From Chitinophaga caeni (GTDB lineage Bacteria; Bacteroidota; Bacteroidia; Chitinophagales; Chitinophagaceae): a stretch of 64,000 nt of DNA. The stretch covers positions 2,365,001-2,429,000 of the forward strand of contig NZ_CP023777.1 of assembly GCF_002557795.1 (NCBI RefSeq), in the 5' to 3' direction. The notes beneath the pieces were generated by a model that saw only the letters and a program-made list of their open reading frames with translations, did not search any database and was not told the origin of the DNA. The position numbers and the translations under genes are program-made. Shown piece after piece: positions 18,378 to 26,448 of the stretch (positions within the stretch are counted from its first letter, which is position 1; the number at the start of each line of letters is the position of its first letter).

Positions 18378-18575
18378 ATGTTAATTATCGATTCCAAAGA
18401 TTGCGAAAACATCGACAAAGCGCTTAAAAAATATAAAAAGAAATTCGAAAAAGCACGTATTTTGTTGCAATTGAGAACTCGTCAATCATTTACTAAGCCA
18501 TCAGTAAAGCGTCGTACGCAGGTATTGAAAGCAGTTTATAAACAACAAGTTGCTTCCGGTAAATTCGATATCTAA
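18378..18575 (+). CDS. rpsU: 30S ribosomal protein S21
   Basis: A 65-residue small-subunit protein, rich in lysine and arginine, with the S21 helical pattern ENIDKALKKYKKKFEKA and RTRQSFTKPSVKRR. S21 sits near the anti-Shine-Dalgarno end of 16S rRNA and helps initiation. The ATG at 18378 is chosen because upstream in-frame codons lack family similarity and because an unusually good AAGGAG ribosome binding site lies five bases before it; such sites are rare in Bacteroidota, where S21 is one of the genes known to keep one. A strong terminator follows. Confidence 0.95.
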   Translation: MLIIDSKDCENIDKALKKYKKKFEKARILLQLRTRQSFTKPSVKRRTQVLKAVYKQQVASGKFDI

Positions 18576-18607
18576 TTTCGATTTTAATTTTATATTTATA
18601 CGATACT

Positions 18608-18652
18608 TGATGATTGTAAGGTTTTTATTAACTTTACAATCATCATTTTTTT
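18608..18652 (+). terminator. Terminator of rpsU, abutting the xer start
   Basis: TGATGATTGTAAG (18608-18620) pairs with CTTTACAATCATCA (18632-18645), a 13-bp stem with one bulge at most, followed by seven T (18646-18652). The next base is the GTG start of the recombinase gene. Within the stem TAACTTTA (18629-18636) resembles a -7 box, so the downstream gene may start from inside the terminator. Confidence 0.8.
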
Positions 18653-19603
18653 GTGGAAACAGCTACCATTTCGCAGTATATCGAACAATTCCTTGCTTAC
18701 CTCGCCCTGGAGCGCAGGTACTCTGAACATACTGTTACCGCATACAGGAAGGATCTCGTCCAATTTCAAAGCTTTTTATACGTTACCTACGGGGAAGATA
18801 TGCCCCTCGCCGCCATCGAGCATCCGCATGTTCGGAGCTGGATCGCTTCCGGGTTAAAAGATCAACAGAAAGTTACCGCCCGGACCATCAACCGCAAAAT
18901 CTCGACACTTAAATCTTTTTTCAAATACGCGATGCGCCAAAGCTGGGTGCAACATTCCCCCTTGGCTAAAATTATTCCGCCGAAAGTCAACAAACGCCTG
19001 CCGATGTTTGTAGAAGTAGAGGGGATGGAAAAGATCAAGGATGGAATGGAGCGGGAAGTTGATGGTGAATTGGTCAGGGAGCCGCTATTTCCGGATGATT
19101 TTAACGGCATAACACAACAATTGGCGGTGGAAATATTTTACCAAACGGGTATCAGGTTGTCGGAGCTGATCTCGATAAAGGAACGTGATGTAGATGTTGC
19201 TAACCGCTATATCAAGGTGTTAGGCAAAGGCCGGAAAGAACGGATTATCCCGGTTCAACCCGAGCTACTTTCGATGATCGACGCCTATCTGAAAAGGAAA
19301 TATTCCGAGTTGAAAGAGGTTGACGAAGAGATATTGCTCGTGAATGATAAAGGCCGTAAACTTTACCCGAAGTTTATTTACAGGGCAGTGAAAACCGTTT
19401 TATCGAAGGTTACCACGATCGAAAGGAAGAGTCCCCATATACTCAGGCATACATTCGCTACACATTTGACCAATAACGGGGCAGATCTCAATGCGATCAA
19501 GGAGTTACTAGGACATAGCTCCTTGGCATCCACGCAGGTTTACACCCATACGAAAATGGATCGGCTGAAAGAAGTACATAGCAAGGCGCATCCCAAGGCG
19601 TAA
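18653..19603 (+). CDS. Tyrosine recombinase XerC/XerD-like
   Basis: A 316-residue site-specific recombinase. The N-terminal SAM-like core-binding domain (about 5-100) precedes the catalytic domain with the full active-site set: Arg in TGIRLSEL, Lys in LGKGRKER, HILRHTFATHL (His-x-x-Arg), His in LGHSS and the nucleophile Tyr in TQVYTHTKMDRLKEVH. This closely matches XerC/D proteins that resolve chromosome dimers at dif. It is not near any integrated phage, so a housekeeping role is likely. The start is GTG, directly after the rpsU terminator T-run, with no ribosome binding site. Confidence 0.9.
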   Translation: METATISQYIEQFLAYLALERRYSEHTVTAYRKDLVQFQSFLYVTYGEDMPLAAIEHPHVRSWIASGLKDQQKVTARTINRKISTLKSFFKYAMRQSWVQHSPLAKIIPPKVNKRLPMFVEVEGMEKIKDGMEREVDGELVREPLFPDDFNGITQQLAVEIFYQTGIRLSELISIKERDVDVANRYIKVLGKGRKERIIPVQPELLSMIDAYLKRKYSELKEVDEEILLVNDKGRKLYPKFIYRAVKTVLSKVTTIERKSPHILRHTFATHLTNNGADLNAIKELLGHSSLASTQVYTHTKMDRLKEVHSKAHPKA

Positions 19604-19930
19604 GTAATTAGCATAGCGAAAACTCATCTAGGACAACATATTCACCTTCATTAAACAGCTTGCATGGTTTACCGTGAACGCAAATATGAACTGCTTGAAA
19701 CTCTTTACTGTAAAGGGATTTGAGGAGGGGATGTTACGTGTTTGGCTAATTGACAATAAGCAGGAAAGCAGGTGATCTTAGTCATTTTAACAAAATATTA
19801 CGGGAATGTTAAGTATTATAATGGAAAGTTTGCTAAATTAGTAAAACAGTTCTTTTACATAAAAAAAGCACTATGATCTGTACTTTACGTATTTGAATCC
19901 AGATTGTTAAAAATTAAAAAAAAATGTGCT
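19604..19930. other. Intergenic region with no recognised feature
   Basis: 327 bases between the recombinase and hpf. I see no gene, RNA fold or clear promoter box, only AT-rich sequence. The hpf promoter should lie in its last part. Confidence 0.5.
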
Positions 19931-20230
19931 ATGAATGTTCAAATCCAAACAGTGCGTTTCGATGCTGACGCAAAACTTGTTGATCACGTGAACAAGAAGA
20001 TCCAGAAACTAGCCACCTTTTATGATCGTATCGTTAGTGTAGAAGTTTTCTTGAAATTGGATAATATAGCCCACCAGATCAAGGATAAGATCGCGGAAAT
20101 TAAAGTCCATATTCCACGCCATGATTTCTTTGTAAAGCACGAGAGTAAATCCTTTGAAGAGTCTTTTGACCTCGCTTTTGACTCCCTCGTTAACCAGATG
20201 AAGCGTAAAAAAGAGAAGAATATCTATTAA
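19931..20230 (+). CDS. hpf: Ribosome hibernation promoting factor, short form
   Basis: A 99-residue HPF/YfiA-family protein (MNVQIQTVRFDADAKLVDHV) that binds the 30S decoding centre and inactivates ribosomes in slow growth. It has the beta-alpha-beta-beta-beta-alpha plan and a basic C-terminal helix (QMKRKKEKN). It lacks the C-terminal dimerisation domain of long HPF. The ATG at 19931 is chosen because the upstream in-frame leader is only lysine-rich AT sequence. It lies immediately before the tRNA/tuf translation cluster, same strand. Confidence 0.92.
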   Translation: MNVQIQTVRFDADAKLVDHVNKKIQKLATFYDRIVSVEVFLKLDNIAHQIKDKIAEIKVHIPRHDFFVKHESKSFEESFDLAFDSLVNQMKRKKEKNIY

Positions 20231-20244
20231 TTCCTAAAAATATT

Positions 20245-20274
20245 TTGGAAATATGAATTCGTTTACTACCTTTG
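20245..20274 (+). promoter_or_regulatory. Promoter of the tRNA-tuf cluster
   Basis: TACCTTTG at 20267-20274 is a perfect TAnnTTTG -7 box with TTG at 20245-20247 nineteen bases upstream. It is about 200 bases before the first tRNA. The -7 box is part of the inverted repeat at 20262-20314. Confidence 0.75.
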
Positions 20275-20314
20275 CCATCCCGAACGAAAAAAGTCGGTCG
20301 GCAAAGGTAGTAAA
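20262..20314. repeat. 15-bp perfect inverted repeat with mirrored promoter boxes
   Basis: TTTACTACCTTTGCC (20262-20276) is repeated exactly as its reverse complement at 20300-20314, with a 23-base spacer. Each arm contains TACCTTTG, so -7 boxes face each other on the two strands. Confidence 0.8.
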
Positions 20315-20474
20315 GTTCTTTCCTGTAGAGTGTTTTAGCCGATTTTAGAATTGTGAAAATTCATCGAAAAAGCTAAAAAAAAGTTGAAAAAATATTTGGT
20401 GGTTTCAAAAACTCTCGCTTATTTTGCAACTCCTTTCAAGACAGTAACTTACTAGTTAGGAAAGTTTCTAATAT

Positions 20475-20551
20475 GCCAGCATAGCTCAGTTGGCCAGAGC
20501 TACTGATTTGTAATCAGTGGGTCGGGGGTTCGAATCCCTCTGCTGGCTCCA
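20475..20551 (+). tRNA. tRNA-Thr (anticodon TGT)
   Basis: Acceptor GCCAGCA (20475-20481) pairs with TGCTGGC (20541-20547); discriminator T and an encoded CCA follow. The anticodon loop TTTGTAA gives TGT, reading ACA. The T-arm has GGTTCGAATCC. First tRNA of the cluster. Confidence 0.95.
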
Positions 20552-20599
20552 AAAGTTTCGAAGTGTTCCTTCTGGAAACTGGAGTAATAGAAAAAAGTC

Positions 20600-20682
20600 G
20601 GGCAGGTTCCAGAGTGGCCAAATGGGGCGGACTGTAAATCCGCTGTCTTTCGACTTCATAGGTTCGAATCCTATCCTGCCCA
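20600..20682 (+). tRNA. tRNA-Tyr (anticodon GTA)
   Basis: Acceptor GGGCAGG (20600-20606) pairs with CCTGCCC (20675-20681). The anticodon loop CTGTAAA gives GTA. A long variable arm (class II) separates it from the T-arm GGTTCGAATCC, as expected for bacterial tRNA-Tyr. Confidence 0.95.
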
Positions 20683-20823
20683 CCCATCGAATTGTTCCGC
20701 TTTTGTTCATTCAGGGGCGGAACTTAGTAGTGTACATGAATTGGACTGTACATGTTGAGCAGGGTGAGAAAATGAGCTGAACAGGATGGAGATTAAGTTC
20801 TTTAAAAGAGATGAAATAATTAT

Positions 20824-20896
20824 GCGGGAGTAGCTCAGTTGGTAGAGCGACAGCCTTCCAAGCTGTAGGTCGCGGGTTCGAACCTCGTCTCCCGCT
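20824..20896 (+). tRNA. tRNA-Gly (anticodon TCC)
   Basis: Acceptor GCGGGAG (20824-20830) pairs with CTCCCGC (20889-20895). The loop CTTCCAA gives anticodon TCC, reading GGA. All arms pair well. Confidence 0.95.
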
Positions 20897-20954
20897 CTTA
20901 TTTTGAATAGGAGTAGAAAGATGTAGGCATAATTCATTACAACTTTCCTTCCAT

Positions 20955-21026
<72 letters not shown>

Positions 21027-21123
21027 CAAATGTTCTTAGACTATAAGGGGTAAACAGCGATAGCGTTTGTTACCCGTTCATAATCTCGAAACAATTCATT
21101 CCTTTTAAGGAATTTTTCAAAAC

Positions 21124-21196
21124 GGTGTTGTAGCTCAGTGGAAGAGCAGTTCCTGGGAAATGGAAAAGGTCATGAGTTCAATCCTCATCAACAGCT
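21124..21196 (+). tRNA. Aberrant tRNA or tRNA pseudogene derived from tRNA-Thr
   Basis: This is clearly related to the tRNA-Thr(GGT) just upstream: same D-arm, same T-arm plan (ATGAG/CTCAT closing TTCAATC) and the same 3' acceptor CAACAGC. It is one base longer, has a G-G mismatch at acceptor position 2 (GGTGTTG), and its anticodon stem only pairs if the loop is eight bases (TGGGAAAT) instead of seven. No standard anticodon can be assigned with confidence; GGG or GGA are the nearest. It is either a decaying duplicate or an unusual tRNA with an enlarged loop, transcribed between tRNA-Thr and tuf. Confidence 0.6.
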
Positions 21197-21266
21197 CAAG
21201 TTTGTAATAACCGTTTTTTAACAACTATCAATACAATCTTTACAAACCATCTAAAAAGAAAATACA

Positions 21267-22454
21267 ATGGCAAAAGAAACCTTTAAGCGGGATAAACCCC
21301 ACGTTAACATCGGTACCATCGGTCACGTAGATCACGGTAAAACTACCTTGACTGCTGCCATTACTACAATTTTGTCAAACAAAGGTTTGGCAGAGAAGAG
21401 AGGCTACGATGAGATTGACGCGGCTCCTGAAGAAAAAGAAAGAGGTATTACTATCAATACAGCTCACGTAGAGTACGAAACATCTACCCGTCACTATGCG
21501 CACGTTGACTGTCCAGGTCACGCTGACTATGTGAAAAACATGATTACTGGTGCGGCTCAGATGGACGGTGCTATCTTGGTGGTTGCTGCTACAGATGGTC
21601 CAATGCCACAAACTAAAGAACACATCTTGTTGGCTCGCCAAGTAGGTGTACCTCGTATCGTTGTGTTCATGAACAAAGTTGACTTAGTTGACGATGCTGA
21701 GTTATTAGAATTAGTTGAGTTCGAAATCCGCGACTTATTGTCTTCTTACGGTTTCGACGGTAACGAAGTTCCTATCATTAAAGGTTCTGCAACCGGCGCT
21801 TTAGCTGGTGAAGCCCAGTGGGTTTCTGCTATCGACGAATTGATGGCTGCAGTTGATGAATACATTCCATTACCTCCCCGCCCGGTAGATCAACCGTTCT
21901 TGATGTCAGTTGAGGACGTATTCTCTATCACTGGTCGTGGTACTGTTGCTACAGGTCGTATCGAACGCGGTCGTATCAAAGTTGGTGAGAACGTTGAAAT
22001 CGTAGGTTTGGTTCCAGAACCATTGAAATCTACTTGTACCGGTGTGGAAATGTTCAAAAAATTATTGGACGAAGGTGAAGCTGGTGATAACGCAGGTTTA
22101 TTGTTGCGTGGTATTGAGAAAACTCAAATCCGTCGCGGTATGGTTATCTGCCAACCAGGTTCTATCACTCCTCACACTGAATTTAAAGCTGAAGTTTACG
22201 TATTGAGCAAAGAAGAAGGTGGTCGTCACACTCCATTCTTTAACAAATACCGTCCTCAGTTCTACTTCCGTACTACAGACGTTACCGGTGAGTGCGTATT
22301 GCCTGCTGGCGTAGAAATGGTTATGCCTGGTGATAACGTGAGCTTGGAAGTTAAATTGATCGCTCCGATCGCTATGGAAAAAGGTCTGAAATTCGCTATC
22401 CGCGAAGGTGGACGTACCGTAGGTGCTGGTCAAGTTACCGAGATCGTTAAGTAA
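21267..22454 (+). CDS. tuf: Elongation factor Tu
   Basis: EF-Tu, 395 residues, delivers aminoacyl-tRNA to the ribosome as a GTP complex. The G1 loop [10 protein letters not shown], switch [23 protein letters not shown]4 NKVDLV and the domain 2 and 3 blocks are all intact, and the C-terminus ends in [11 protein letters not shown]. Codon use is strongly biased, as in highly expressed genes. It sits in the classical tRNA-tuf-tRNA-Trp-secE-nusG arrangement. Confidence 0.99.
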   Translation: MAKETFKRDKPHVNIGTIGHVDHGKTTLTAAITTILSNKGLAEKRGYDEIDAAPEEKERGITINTAHVEYETSTRHYAHVDCPGHADYVKNMITGAAQMDGAILVVAATDGPMPQTKEHILLARQVGVPRIVVFMNKVDLVDDAELLELVEFEIRDLLSSYGFDGNEVPIIKGSATGALAGEAQWVSAIDELMAAVDEYIPLPPRPVDQPFLMSVEDVFSITGRGTVATGRIERGRIKVGENVEIVGLVPEPLKSTCTGVEMFKKLLDEGEAGDNAGLLLRGIEKTQIRRGMVICQPGSITPHTEFKAEVYVLSKEEGGRHTPFFNKYRPQFYFRTTDVTGECVLPAGVEMVMPGDNVSLEVKLIAPIAMEKGLKFAIREGGRTVGAGQVTEIVK

Positions 22455-22575
22455 TAATTCCCATTCGCAAGTAGGAAATACATAATAAAGTTATATATTT
22501 ACCTTGCTTGCTGAATCATAAAGTACAGCGTTCTTTAGCGAATGTTTCATTTGACGAAGAACGCTGTATTCTCAA

Positions 22576-22646
22576 ACGGGCATAGTTCAATGGTAGAATA
22601 GCGGTCTCCAAAACCGTTGATATGGGTTCGAATCCTATTGCCCGTG
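22576..22646 (+). tRNA. tRNA-Trp (anticodon CCA)
   Basis: Acceptor ACGGGCA (22576-22582) pairs with TGCCCGT (22639-22645), discriminator G. The loop CTCCAAA gives anticodon CCA. It lies between tuf and secE as in most bacteria. Confidence 0.95.
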
Positions 22647-22754
22647 CATGATTGATCTGGTTATCGTTTTATCGTTATCTTTCCGGATTATGATCAGCAA
22701 TGTATCATGAACGATATACGGTTATCTTTCATATAACGATTAATTTACTGTAAG

Positions 22755-22946
22755 ATGAACAAGATCAGAAATTATTTTAGGGAATCATATTACGAGCTAA
22801 CACAGAAAGTTACCTGGCCTACCTGGGACGAGTTACAATCTTCTACGATGATTGTACTTGTTGCTACGATTATCATCACTTTGATGGTTTGGGGTATGGA
22901 CACCCTTTCTCATTTAGTTCTAACCCAATATTATAATTTGTTCTAA
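22755..22946 (+). CDS. secE: Preprotein translocase subunit SecE
   Basis: A 63-residue SecE of the short, single-helix type. The amphipathic segment with the conserved KVTWPTWDEL motif (residues 17-26) lies on the cytoplasmic membrane face and clamps SecY; the transmembrane helix follows (about 33-57). Its stop overlaps the nusG start by one base, a conserved translational coupling. Confidence 0.95.
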   Translation: MNKIRNYFRESYYELTQKVTWPTWDELQSSTMIVLVATIIITLMVWGMDTLSHLVLTQYYNLF

Positions 22947-23515
22947 TGATGGATGCAGCCAATAACCCCACCCAAGAAACTAAATGGTACGTGCTGCGCG
23001 TTGTGAGTGGGAAGGAAAAGAAAGTAAAAGAATATTTGGATATCGAAATCCGTCGCTCCGACTGGGGTAATGTGATCTCCCAAGTGTTCTTACCCGTAGA
23101 AAAAGTTTACAAGGTGCAAGCCGGTAAAAAAGTAATGCGGGAGAAAAACTTCTATCCTGGTTACGTGATGATCGAAGCGGTGGATGGTAAAATGACTGAC
23201 GAAGTGATCCAAGCTATCCGCAACGTGTCTGGCGTTATCCATTTCCTCGGTAAAGACCAACCGATCGCACTGCGCAAATCCGAAGTAAATAAAATGCTCG
23301 GAAAAGTAGATGAGCTGACCGACCAGGGTATTACCATGAGTGAACCGTTTATCGTGGGTGAAACCATTAAAATTATCGATGGTCCGTTCAATGATTTCAA
23401 CGGTATTATCGAAGAAGTAATCGAAGATAAGAAGAAGTTGAAGGTAACCGTGAAGATCTTCGGTCGCGCTACACCTGTAGAATTGAACTTCATGCAAGTT
23501 GAGAAAATCAGCTAG
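22946..23515 (+). CDS. nusG: Transcription termination/antitermination protein NusG
   Basis: A 189-residue NusG. The NGN domain opens with KWYVLRVVSGKEKKVKEYL, includes NFYPGYVMIEA, and the C-terminal KOW domain has GETIKIIDGPFNDFNGII. It binds RNA polymerase and couples it to ribosomes or Rho. It starts on the last base of the secE stop codon; a second Met follows immediately. In most bacteria rplK and rplA come next, but here a terminator follows and those genes are 39.7 kb away. Confidence 0.97.
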   Translation: MMDAANNPTQETKWYVLRVVSGKEKKVKEYLDIEIRRSDWGNVISQVFLPVEKVYKVQAGKKVMREKNFYPGYVMIEAVDGKMTDEVIQAIRNVSGVIHFLGKDQPIALRKSEVNKMLGKVDELTDQGITMSEPFIVGETIKIIDGPFNDFNGIIEEVIEDKKKLKVTVKIFGRATPVELNFMQVEKIS

Positions 23516-23536
23516 TATCGATTCAGGATATTTTAA

Positions 23537-23564
23537 AACCCGGTACATTGTGCCGGGTTTTTTT
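23537..23564 (+). terminator. Terminator after nusG
   Basis: AACCCGGTA (23537-23545) pairs with TGCCGGGTT (23551-23559) and runs into seven T. It ends the secE-nusG transcript at the edge of the accessory region. Confidence 0.88.
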
Positions 23565-24179
23565 GTGCTTATTGGATTCCCTAATTTAGCGTCTATTTTT
23601 AGTTTATTGTAAGATGAAGCCTACTATATTGATTGTTTAAAGGCCAAAATACGGGGATGTCTAACTTTAGCAAGTTTATGTTGCTTGCTGTCAAGCTCAA
23701 GGTGCTTAGTGAAGGTTTTAATACCTTATCATTTGTTAATAGGGCTACCGAATTTTCCTAGGAAGGAATATAAATACGATCAAGTATGCTGGGCATTGGA
23801 TAAGAATGATTGCAAGAAAAAATCGTTTAATCAAGCAATTTTAAATGCAGGAGAGAATGGCCAATTCAAATCAACCTTTTGAATATTGGCTAATTTTTCA
23901 TTTAGATGCTCATCAAGCAGGCAAGGCCTCTGCAACTTGAATATATATGGTAGCAAAAAGGGAATGGTTATCGATGACCGGCTATTTTATGAGCCTTTAA
24001 GAATGTTAATTAGGTTAATATAAGGCCAGACAGAATTTATGAACTTCCTGATAAAACCAATCCCCCGGCCGCAGTATCTGCTACTACCGTTTTCCGTCCG
24101 GTAAGGGTGGTGCTGAAATATATAGAATATTCCAACCCTTTTTTAATCTCCTTTAACAACCCCGCCCATATTTTCCCCG
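23565..24179. other. Intergenic region with no recognised gene
   Basis: About 600 bases at the left edge of the accessory block. A 65-codon open frame at 23685-23882 has no signal peptide, domain or plausible start context and is not called. No repeat, tRNA or integrase site was seen here. Confidence 0.5.
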
Positions 24180-24187
24180 TATTTTTG
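24180..24187 (+). promoter_or_regulatory. Promoter -7 box of the two-component operon
   Basis: TATTTTTG matches TAnnTTTG and lies 22 bases before the response regulator ATG. The -33 element is not clear. Confidence 0.45.
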
Positions 24188-24209
24188 TGCCGTTCAAGCC
24201 TGGATTATC

Positions 24210-24893
24210 ATGAAAATATTACTGATAGAAGATGAACCCAAGGTGGCAGCATTTATCCGACAAGGACTGGAAGAGCATCAGCACCAGGTAGATGTTGCAT
24301 ACGATGGTCTTACGGGTGAAAAGGCTGCCTTACAGCAGGATTATGATATCGCTATCATAGATGTAATGCTTCCTTATAAAAATGGGCTGGAACTGGCAGA
24401 AATTATACGGAAGGAAACCCCTATTATGATTATCATGCTGACGGCCTTAAATACCACGCAAGATGTCGTTTCTGGTTTGCGTGCCGGTGCGGATGATTAT
24501 CTAGCTAAACCATTTCATTTCGCGGAATTATTGGCAAGAATCGAGGCCCTGGCCCGCAGGAAAAATACTGTTATCAACCCAAATAATAACCACCTGTTAA
24601 AATATGAAGATCTGAGCCTGGATACCCATTCCAAGATGGCTTACCGCGAAGATCAAGAGATCAAGCTGACAGCCCGAGAATACGCCTTGCTGGAACTTTT
24701 TATGAAAAATACCCACAAGGTATTATCCCGCATGACGATTGCAGAGTATGTTTGGGGCTTGGATTTTGATACCGGGACAAATACGATCGATGTCTATATT
24801 AATTATCTAAGGAATAAAATTGATAAGGGCTTTTCCGGTGGACAATTAATTCATACGGTAATCGGCATGGGGTACATGATGCGCTTGAAATAA
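24210..24893 (+). CDS. OmpR/CusR-type response regulator
   Basis: A 227-residue response regulator. The receiver domain has the acidic pair in IEDEP (Glu7, Asp8), the phosphate acceptor Asp51 in AIIDVMLP and Lys in YLAKPFHFAEL near 101. The C-terminal winged helix shows KLTAREYALLELFMKN and the ending VIGMGYMMR typical of OmpR/PhoB proteins. Together with the kinase 33 bases downstream it probably controls the efflux operon that follows, as CusRS does for CusCBA in enterobacteria. The inducing metal is not evident. Confidence 0.92.
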   Translation: MKILLIEDEPKVAAFIRQGLEEHQHQVDVAYDGLTGEKAALQQDYDIAIIDVMLPYKNGLELAEIIRKETPIMIIMLTALNTTQDVVSGLRAGADDYLAKPFHFAELLARIEALARRKNTVINPNNNHLLKYEDLSLDTHSKMAYREDQEIKLTAREYALLELFMKNTHKVLSRMTIAEYVWGLDFDTGTNTIDVYINYLRNKIDKGFSGGQLIHTVIGMGYMMRLK

Positions 24894-24926
24894 TTGTATG
24901 ATTTTTATCAATCCTAAGCTTTGCCA

Positions 24927-26282
24927 ATGACGGTCAGGAATAGGCTTTCACTACAATTTACATTGATCTCCGGTATAATATTATCGGGGATATTTGTCGT
25001 GATCTATTTCTTGAGTGCGCGGTTTATGAAGTATTACTTTTATAATCTTTTGAAAGAACGGGCTTATATTACCGCGCAAGTATTTTTGGAAAGAGATGAA
25101 TTGGCGGTAAGGAAGTTCATGGATATACAACAGAAGTACTTAGAAAGTATTCCCGGTGAAACCTTGAATATTTATGATGAAAACAATCAACCGGTTTTCC
25201 TGGAAGAATCCAAATACAATTGGCCGCCATCACTGGTGAATATGGTTAGGGCCAAGGGTGAATACCGCTTCACTTTCAAAGATAAACCCGGCCTGGGTAT
25301 TTATTATAAAGATAACCAAGGAAATTTTGTAGTCATTGCAGTGGCAAGGAACAAATACGGAAAGGCACAACTCAATAATCTTGCCTGGATTTTATTTACA
25401 CTCTTTATCCTAGGCTTATTAATCATTTTCTTTTCAAGCAGATGGTATGCACGGAAAGCGTTACAGCCAATCAAGGATGTCAACAGGCAAGTTAAAGATA
25501 TCCGCGCGAATAATTTGCATCTGCGCGTTGCCCGGGGCAAGAATCAAGATGAGATGGATGAGCTTGCCCGCAATTTTAATGATTTGCTCGAAAGACTTGA
25601 AATCGCTTTTGCGAGGCAGCAGTCATTCGTTAACAATGCATCGCATGAACTAAGGACACCTTTGACGACCATCATCGGGGAGATAGAAGTGAGCCTGCAA
25701 AAGGAACGCAATCCGCAAGAATATGTTCAAACCTTACGTTCCGTACTGGATGAATCGGAGAAATTACACCGGATATCTAACGGGCTCTTAATGTTGGCTC
25801 AAACGGATTGGTGGGATTTACCGGGTAATATGCAATTCTTACGTTTAGATGAATTATTAACGGAATTGAAAGAAAACCGTACAAAAGAAGAAACCTTACA
25901 TTTAACCATTGCGCCTATAAATCATCCGGAAAAAGTATATACTTTATTCGGTAACCGTGAATTGCTAAAATTGGCCATAGAAAACATTATAAAAAATGGA
26001 TTTAAATATTCTCATAACCAACCGGTCAATGTTGAACTAATATATAAAAACGAACAATTATTACTCACAGTTTCTGATCAAGGAATCGGTATACCGGAAA
26101 AGGATTTAGAAAATATTTTCATGCCGTTATTTAGAGGCGAAAACGCGAGAACCTACAAAGGATATGGCATTGGCCTACCCCTATCTGAAAAAATCATACA
26201 ATTCCATAAAGGAAAAATCCTGGTAAAAAGCATTGTAGAAAAAGGTACCCACTTTACCATCATCTTCCCAATAAGTTTATAG
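24927..26282 (+). CDS. Sensor histidine kinase (CusS-like)
   Basis: A 451-residue membrane kinase starting at ATG 24927; an in-frame TTG two codons earlier is less likely. Two membrane helices (about 10-32 and 150-172) bracket a periplasmic sensor domain, followed by a HAMP linker, the phospho-acceptor box NASHELRTPLTTIIGE, the N box ENIIKNGFKYSH and the G boxes DQGIGIPEKDLENIFMPLFR and GYGIGLPLSEKI. This is the complete set for an active kinase. It follows the regulator closely and precedes a heavy-metal efflux operon, suggesting it senses periplasmic metal. Confidence 0.92.
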   Translation: MTVRNRLSLQFTLISGIILSGIFVVIYFLSARFMKYYFYNLLKERAYITAQVFLERDELAVRKFMDIQQKYLESIPGETLNIYDENNQPVFLEESKYNWPPSLVNMVRAKGEYRFTFKDKPGLGIYYKDNQGNFVVIAVARNKYGKAQLNNLAWILFTLFILGLLIIFFSSRWYARKALQPIKDVNRQVKDIRANNLHLRVARGKNQDEMDELARNFNDLLERLEIAFARQQSFVNNASHELRTPLTTIIGEIEVSLQKERNPQEYVQTLRSVLDESEKLHRISNGLLMLAQTDWWDLPGNMQFLRLDELLTELKENRTKEETLHLTIAPINHPEKVYTLFGNRELLKLAIENIIKNGFKYSHNQPVNVELIYKNEQLLLTVSDQGIGIPEKDLENIFMPLFRGENARTYKGYGIGLPLSEKIIQFHKGKILVKSIVEKGTHFTIIFPISL

Positions 26283-26421
26283 CACATTCTTCAAACAACA
26301 ATCAATACATCAAATTCGCCACCCCAGAAAAAATCCGTGAAATCCGTTAATCCATAAAAATCCGTGAACATTTCTAATCCCATTCTAATTTTCTTCTAAG
26401 CGTCTCCTAATAACCTGCCCT

Positions 26422-26429
26422 GATCTTTG
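26422..26429 (+). promoter_or_regulatory. Possible -7 box of the efflux operon
   Basis: GATCTTTG differs from TAnnTTTG by one base and is 20 bases before the first efflux gene. Between 26329 and 26370 the phrase AAAAATCCGTGAA occurs twice, with two AATCCGT partial copies between, a possible regulator-binding repeat. Confidence 0.35.
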
Positions 26430-26448
26430 CATCAGAATCGAAACGCAT

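Noticed and set aside
23685..23882. 65-codon frame in the gap after nusG
   Set aside because: No plausible start context, composition like the flanking non-coding DNA, no recognisable feature.
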